NCBI GenBank assembly: GCA_046723355.1
Contig: JBKOUJ010000120.1
Coordinates: forward strand, 1-24,480
Source: 13-2-20CM-68-14 sp046723355
Lineage (GTDB): Bacteria > Actinomycetota > Thermoleophilia > Gaiellales > Gaiellaceae
Direction of reading: 5' to 3'
Length of the DNA: 24,480 nucleotides
The notes under the pieces were generated by a model that searched no databases, had not been told where the DNA came from, and was given only the letters and a program-made list of their open reading frames with translations. The position numbers and the translations under genes were made by a program. Below are positions 21,253 to 24,480 of the stretch, piece by piece. Positions within the stretch are counted from its first letter, which is position 1, and each line of letters starts with the position of its first letter.

Positions 21253-21408
21253 TCAGGCCGTTCGGCGTACGAAGAAGAGGATGATCCGGCAGAGCGCCGC
21301 GACGACCGCGAGGATGAACAGCCACTTGATCACGGCGACGGCCAGAACGATCCCGAGCACGATCAGGGCTGCCAGCTAGAGCAAAAGAAAGACCATGTCC
21401 GACTGCAT
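21253..21408 (-). pseudogene. Small hydrophobic membrane protein gene with an in-frame TAG
   Basis: From ATG codons at 21408 or 21396 the frame reads MQSDMVFLLL, meets TAG at 21378-21376, and continues for 40 codons to TGA at 21255. The continuation is strongly hydrophobic with a basic tail: LAALIVLGIVLAVAVIKWLF, then a second helix and FVRRTA. This resembles the ~50-residue hydrophobic proteins common in actinobacteria, with the first helix interrupted by one stop. Either the gene is inactivated, translation restarts at a GTG just after, or the stop is read through. No good ribosome-binding site is visible. The rest of the 21196-21509 gap holds nothing else recognised. Confidence 0.5.
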
Positions 21409-21509
21409 GCCGCGACGCCCGGCTCTCTAAACCGGCGCCCCGACGGCAAACCGGACCGTCCCCTTCTCCGTAAGCAAGTCGGGAACTGCACACAAGGGAA
21501 GGGGAACCG

Positions 21510-22595
21510 ATGACTCGACTCTCCGTCCGCGGAGCTCTCCTCGCCTTCTTCATCGTCGCCGGACTCGTGGCGGCGGTGCCGACGCAGGCGGGCCCGCCTG
21601 GCAACACCTACACAGTCACGCCGCTCGTCTCCAATGTGGCTGGCGTAGCGCCGACGACCGACGCGAATCTTCAGAACGCGTGGGGGCTCGCCCGGAGCGC
21701 GACGAGCCCCTGGTGGATCGCCGACAACGGCGCCGCCAAGACATCCGTCTACACCGGGGCCGGCGTGCTCGTCCAGATCGGCGGGTTGAACGCTCAGGGC
21801 GTCCCCGGAGCGCCGACCGGCGCCGTCTTCTCCGGGATCACCGGCCAGTTCCAGGTAGGAACGACGGCTACCCCGAACACGCTCGGCACGTCGAACTTCA
21901 TCTTCGCCTCGGAGGACGGCACCATCAGCGCCTGGCGCGGCAGCTCGACGGCCGCGCTCGTGACCGTGAACATGCCGGGGGCCAACTTCAAAGGCCTCGC
22001 GATCTCGAACGGCACCTCCGGCCCCCGCCTGTACGCCGCTGACTTCGCCGGACCCGGCAAAGTCGACGTCTTCGACGGCGGCTGGAACCCGGTCACCACG
22101 CCCGGAGCATTCGTCGATCCGGACCTCCCGAAGGGGTTCGCGCCGTTCGGCATCCAGACGATCGGATCGCGCGTCTTCGTCACTTACGGGATCCAGGGAC
22201 CGGAAGGCGACGAGATCGACCGGAACGGCGCAGGGATCGTCGACGTCTATGACCTCGACGGCACGTTCCTACACCGCGTGGCTACCCGGGGCTACCTCAA
22301 CGCTCCCTGGGGGGTCGCACTCGCACCGGCAGGATGGGGAAGCCTCGGCGGCGACCTCCTGATCGGCAACTTCGGCAACGGCAAGATCCACGCGTTCACG
22401 GAGCAGCCGAACGGCGACTTCAAGAAGGACGGCGCCCTCCGCGACGAGAACGGCAACAAGATCGCGATCGACGGGCTGTGGGCCCTCGAGTTCGGCAACG
22501 CCGGGAACAACGGCAACCCGCAGACCCTCTTCTTCACGGCCGGTCCGAACGACGAGGCCGACGGCCTCTTCGGCAAGATCACCGCTGCGAGCTGA
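21510..22595 (+). CDS. TIGR03118 family secreted beta-propeller-like protein
   Basis: The 361-residue product has a signal peptide (residues 1-~27, ending VPTQA). It then carries the TIGR03118 pattern: TPLVSNVAGVAPTTDANLQN, AWGLARS-TSPWWIADNG, FIFASEDGTISAW, LYAADFAGPGKVDVFDG, FAPFGIQTIGSRVFVTYG, GYLNAPWGVALAP and GDLLIGNFGNGKIHAF. Family function is unknown; repeated strand blocks suggest an extracellular beta-propeller. No C-terminal sorting signal is present. The ATG at 21510 follows GGAAGGGG with 5-base spacing. A perfect hairpin follows the stop. Confidence 0.82.
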   Translation: MTRLSVRGALLAFFIVAGLVAAVPTQAGPPGNTYTVTPLVSNVAGVAPTTDANLQNAWGLARSATSPWWIADNGAAKTSVYTGAGVLVQIGGLNAQGVPGAPTGAVFSGITGQFQVGTTATPNTLGTSNFIFASEDGTISAWRGSSTAALVTVNMPGANFKGLAISNGTSGPRLYAADFAGPGKVDVFDGGWNPVTTPGAFVDPDLPKGFAPFGIQTIGSRVFVTYGIQGPEGDEIDRNGAGIVDVYDLDGTFLHRVATRGYLNAPWGVALAPAGWGSLGGDLLIGNFGNGKIHAFTEQPNGDFKKDGALRDENGNKIAIDGLWALEFGNAGNNGNPQTLFFTAGPNDEADGLFGKITAAS

Positions 22596-22600
22596 CGTGC

Positions 22601-22634
22601 TCCGGCGGGGCGGCGCCTAGCCCGCCCCGCCGGA
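22601..22634 (+). terminator. GC-rich hairpin after the TIGR03118 gene
   Basis: TCCGGCGGGGCGG (22601-22613) pairs perfectly with CCGCCCCGCCGGA (22622-22634), 13 pairs with an 8-base loop, starting 5 bases after the stop. No T-run follows. Confidence 0.6.
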
Positions 22635-22926
22635 CGCCCATTCCGAGCCTGGCCCGGCAATGCAAGGTCTATGTAAGGAACTCGGTTCAGATATTGCAGA
22701 ACCTCCGCAAAAGGGGCATCAGGTAGCAGCCAAGGCGCGCCGGGAGAGGAGATCAACGGCGGCGCCTTGGCAGTTAAGCGCGGAAGCTACGCAACGTCTC
22801 TTTAGGTTGAAGCCGGCTGTCGGGCGGCATACGATCGCCCGTTCAGCGGCGCCGTGGGCCCCACGAAAAGTCGGCCGCGGGGGCGTTCGACGCCGCGCCC
22901 AATGGGCCCGACGGAAAGGAGCGGAG
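22635..22926 (+). other. Gene-free leader region with several hairpins
   Basis: No gene is supported here. The frame of the next gene is open upstream, but its composition is unlike protein and a good ribosome-binding site lies at the downstream ATG. Strong inverted repeats occur at 22730-22742 with 22757-22770 (13 pairs, one bulge), and at 22813-22820 with 22843-22849 enclosing CGGGCG/CGCCCG. A short palindrome, CGTGGGCCCCACG, follows. Their role is unknown. Confidence 0.4.
22807..22835 (+). promoter_or_regulatory. Sigma-70-type promoter before the 97-residue protein
   Basis: TTGAAG (22807-22812) and TACGAT (22830-22835) are separated by exactly 17 bases. Transcription would start near 22842, leaving a leader of about 85 bases with a normal ribosome-binding site. 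A hairpin overlaps the promoter spacer. Confidence 0.5.
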
Positions 22927-23220
22927 ATGGCATACGGCATCGTGCATCGGTTCTCGGGTGGGACGAAGGAGCAGTACGAGACGTCCCTCGCGGCGGTACA
23001 TCCGAACGGCGGCAGGGACCTCCCCGACGGTCAAATCTTCCACGCGGCCGGGCCTTCATCGGACGGCTGGACGATCGTGGCAATCCACGAGTCCCGGGAA
23101 AGCTGGGAGCGCTTCCGCGATAACACGCTGATGCCGCAGCTGCAAAGCGGCATTGAAGGTGGCTTCCCCTCGCCGCCCGAGGAGACGACTTTCGAGGTCG
23201 AAAACCAGCAGACGGCATAG
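22927..23220 (+). CDS. Small hypothetical protein, possible dimeric alpha/beta-barrel fold
   Basis: The 97-residue product (MAYGIVHRFSGGTKEQYETS and onward) has the look of a ferredoxin-like dimeric barrel: a first strand YGIVHRF, a helix KEQYETSLAAV, strands QIFHAAG and GWTIVAIHES, and a helix ESWERFRDNTLMPQL. I do not recognise a family with confidence. The ATG at 22927 has AAAGGAG 5 bases upstream. The last codons and the stop lie in the first copy of a 22-base tandem duplication, so the present C-terminus may be recent. Confidence 0.7.
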   Translation: MAYGIVHRFSGGTKEQYETSLAAVHPNGGRDLPDGQIFHAAGPSSDGWTIVAIHESRESWERFRDNTLMPQLQSGIEGGFPSPPEETTFEVENQQTA

Positions 23221-23240
23221 CGAAAACCAGCAGACGGCAT
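23199..23240 (+). repeat. 22-base tandem duplication across a stop codon
   Basis: CGAAAACCAGCAGACGGCAT occurs at 23199-23218 and again at 23221-23240, with AG between copies and TG after the second. The AG completes the TAG stop of the preceding gene. Removing one copy would open the frame to a TGA near 23278-23280. Confidence 0.85.
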
Positions 23241-23680
23241 TGCGCATCGTCGCCTCGGCGGCGAGCAGGTTCTCGTGCTGAGCGCTCGCTTGAGGACGGT
23301 GCGCTCGTGGCCCTGTGAGGTCGACGTTTTCTCCTCCCTGGAGCCGGACGGCGATGGCAACTCTAAGGCGGTCGGGAAGAAGAGCCAGGCCCGCACCGTC
23401 TAGAGAAGAGCCGGCGGGGACGCTTAGCGGCCCAATGGCTGGCGAGCGGACCCGCCGACTCTCTGACAATAGACTCCGCTCCCGGCTGATTTCCTGCGTC
23501 GAGCATCCATAAATGGTGCTCTTTGCGAGGTTTTTGGCCTTGCTTTGCGGGTTGCACGTTTGCAATTCGGGCGCGGATGGGGACACAATCCACAGTACTG
23601 CGGCGCCCGTCCGCGCGTCCCCCCAGGCGAAAGGACGGATTGAGCAAAATCCGGATGTCTGCGGCTCCGGCTCTAGAAGC

Positions 23681-23716
23681 AAAAGCCCCACCCCACGATT
23701 GCGCGTGGGGCGGGGC
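23681..23716 (-). terminator. Minus-strand intrinsic terminator without an obvious gene
   Basis: Read on the minus strand, GCCCCGCCCCACG (23716-23704) pairs with CGTGGGGTGGGGC (23697-23685), 13 pairs with one G-U, and is followed directly by TTTT (23684-23681). No minus-strand gene lies upstream of it within the window, which leaves its transcript unexplained. Confidence 0.55.
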
Positions 23717-23832
23717 CGTTGCACCGACCTCGCATTCCCCGACGCCCTACGAAGACGACCGAAGAGGGGAGGCGGTGCCTAACGCCTGAGTCTACTCGGC
23801 GACTTTTGGCGCTGAGTCATTTCTGGAGACCA

Positions 23833-23854
23833 GGTTCACTCAAAGAGTGAATCC
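23833..23854 (+). promoter_or_regulatory. Hairpin in the leader of the small exported protein
   Basis: GGTTCACTC (23833-23841) pairs with GAGTGAATCC (23845-23854), including seven perfect inner pairs around an AAA loop. It sits 10 bases before the AGGAGGGGAGG ribosome-binding site. It could be an operator or an mRNA-stability stem; nothing decides between these. Confidence 0.4.
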
Positions 23855-23883
23855 CCAAGACCATAGGAGGGGAGGCGCATCTG

Positions 23884-24297
23884 ATGCGTCTGAAGAAACG
23901 CTATGTAGTTCTGGCAGCGCTTATCGGGGCTGCCGCAGCGATCTCGACGGTCGCCTTCGCCGGAAGCCCGCACTTCGTGGGCTCGCCCACATTTTCCATC
24001 TCGGGCAACACCGCGACCGTGAGCGCGAAGGAGGCTGGTCTCGGAGGTGAGTCGATCGACGTCACGCTCTCCGGCACAGCCGAGTGCATCAACAACGGCG
24101 GGAAGCATCCGAAGGCGGTGAACAAGACGGGGTTCTCGTCGACCGCAACGGTGCCGGTCCACAACGGCCAGGCGACTTACACGATCGACGCGACGGCGAC
24201 GTTCTCCCCGGATTGCAGCCCGCCGATGACCGTCCAGTTCACCTCACTCGTGCTCACCGACACGACCAATAACCTCTCGGTGACGTTGATTCCCTAG
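23884..24297 (+). CDS. Small exported protein, function unknown
   Basis: The 137-residue product has a clear signal peptide: basic MRLKKR, a hydrophobic core to about residue 24, and likely cleavage at VAFAGS. The mature part is Thr/Ser/Val-rich with alternating strand-like segments (SPTFSISGNTATVSAKE, VQFTSLVLTDTTNNLSVTLI) and two cysteines near AECINN and SPDCSPP that could form a disulfide. An immunoglobulin-like beta fold is plausible; I recognise no family. AGGAGGGGAGG ends 8 bases before the ATG and an intrinsic terminator follows, so it is likely a single, well-expressed transcription unit. Confidence 0.75.
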   Translation: MRLKKRYVVLAALIGAAAAISTVAFAGSPHFVGSPTFSISGNTATVSAKEAGLGGESIDVTLSGTAECINNGGKHPKAVNKTGFSSTATVPVHNGQATYTIDATATFSPDCSPPMTVQFTSLVLTDTTNNLSVTLIP

Positions 24298-24343
24298 TGG
24301 CGCGAAGTGAGTCCGGCTCTGCTTACTCGTGAGCCGAAGACCA

Positions 24344-24376
24344 GGGAGAGCCGCCTCGGCGGCTCTCCCTTTTTTT
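24344..24376 (+). terminator. Rho-independent terminator
   Basis: GGGAGAGCCGCC (24344-24355) pairs perfectly with GGCGGCTCTCCC (24358-24369), followed at once by seven T residues (24370-24376). It is the best terminator in the window and ends the transcript of the small exported protein. Confidence 0.92.
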
Positions 24377-24480
24377 CCGCTAAGCCGAAAAAACGGCCGG
24401 CAGACGCGAAGCCTCGTCAGCGTGCCGCGCTCACCTGCGATTTCTGCCGGAGCGCTCTCGCGATAGGCGAGCGGCACCGA
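24377..24480. other. Window end, nothing recognised
   Basis: The last ~100 bases carry no start or domain I can support; open frames here lack family signs. Confidence 0.3.

Larger units (their letters stand above)
23241..23883. other. Long gene-poor region
   Basis: About 640 bases hold no convincing gene. The frame of the 97-residue gene stays open past its stop up to a TAG at 23401-23403 and ends in a plausible hydrophilic tail, VDVFSSLEPDGDGNSKAVGK, so this part may be decayed coding sequence. From 23500 to 23580 the sequence is visibly richer in T and A than its surroundings. A near-perfect inverted repeat lies at 23501-23521 (GAGCATCCAT/ATGGTGCTC), followed by T-rich sequence. Confidence 0.4.

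Noticed and set aside
23056..23724. 222-codon minus-strand frame in the gene-poor region
   Set aside because: It runs antisense into the 97-residue gene, has no ribosome-binding site I can see and shows no family features. Kept only as a weak possibility.
23833..23854. tRNA T-arm resemblance (GGTTC near GAATCC)
   Set aside because: The pairing is a plain 3-base-loop hairpin; there is no acceptor stem, D-arm or anticodon arm around it.

Overview
The window is a GC-rich bacterial chromosome segment with actinobacterial character. Evidence for this is a WhiA gene next to gap-pgk-tpiA, a HemQ-type coproheme decarboxylase, many GTG and TTG starts, and TANNNT -10 boxes set directly in front of start codons. 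The protein set suggests a deep-branching actinobacterium such as a Thermoleophilia/Gaiellales-like lineage. That placement is inference from gene content only.

Layout. At 1-2362 there is the end of a DUF3467 gene (+), an M48 membrane metalloprotease (-) and a metallophosphoesterase (+); the protease and the phosphoesterase overlap at their divergent starts. At 2359-8358 there is a compact minus-strand run: gap, pgk, a class V aminotransferase, tpiA, gpmI and a small sigma factor. Junctions from gap to gpmI overlap by 1, 4, 7 and 34 bases, so lower glycolysis is probably one translationally coupled operon. The sigma gene follows after 28 bases and has its own -10 box. The 350-base gap upstream of gap, behind whiA, holds a row of strong hairpins and a T-run with competing pairings.

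At 8709-15778 lie whiA (-), pruA and a UPF0104 flippase-like membrane protein (+), an MFS exporter (-), a wreck of an IS110-family element joined to a membrane-protein fragment, and uvrC (-). The usual actinobacterial order uvrC-rapZ-yvcK-whiA-gap is broken here: rapZ and yvcK are missing and other genes fill the gap. At 15817-19085 two tandem secreted glycoside-hydrolase-like paralogs are followed by hemQ.

At 19097-20366 are two small minus-strand genes separated by a 168-base foldback element that looks like a TA-flanked MITE, then a bcp peroxiredoxin. At 20467-24297 are mostly secreted or small proteins of unknown role: a two-repeat exported protein, a small membrane gene broken by an in-frame TAG, a TIGR03118-like propeller protein, a 97-residue protein whose end is tandemly duplicated, and a small exported protein with a textbook terminator.

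No tRNA, rRNA, CRISPR array or complete mobile element was seen. The observations most worth checking are the IS110 relic with a folded left-end RNA region, the MITE-like element, the leaderless promoter pattern shared by at least six genes, and the switch-like whiA-gap intergenic region.
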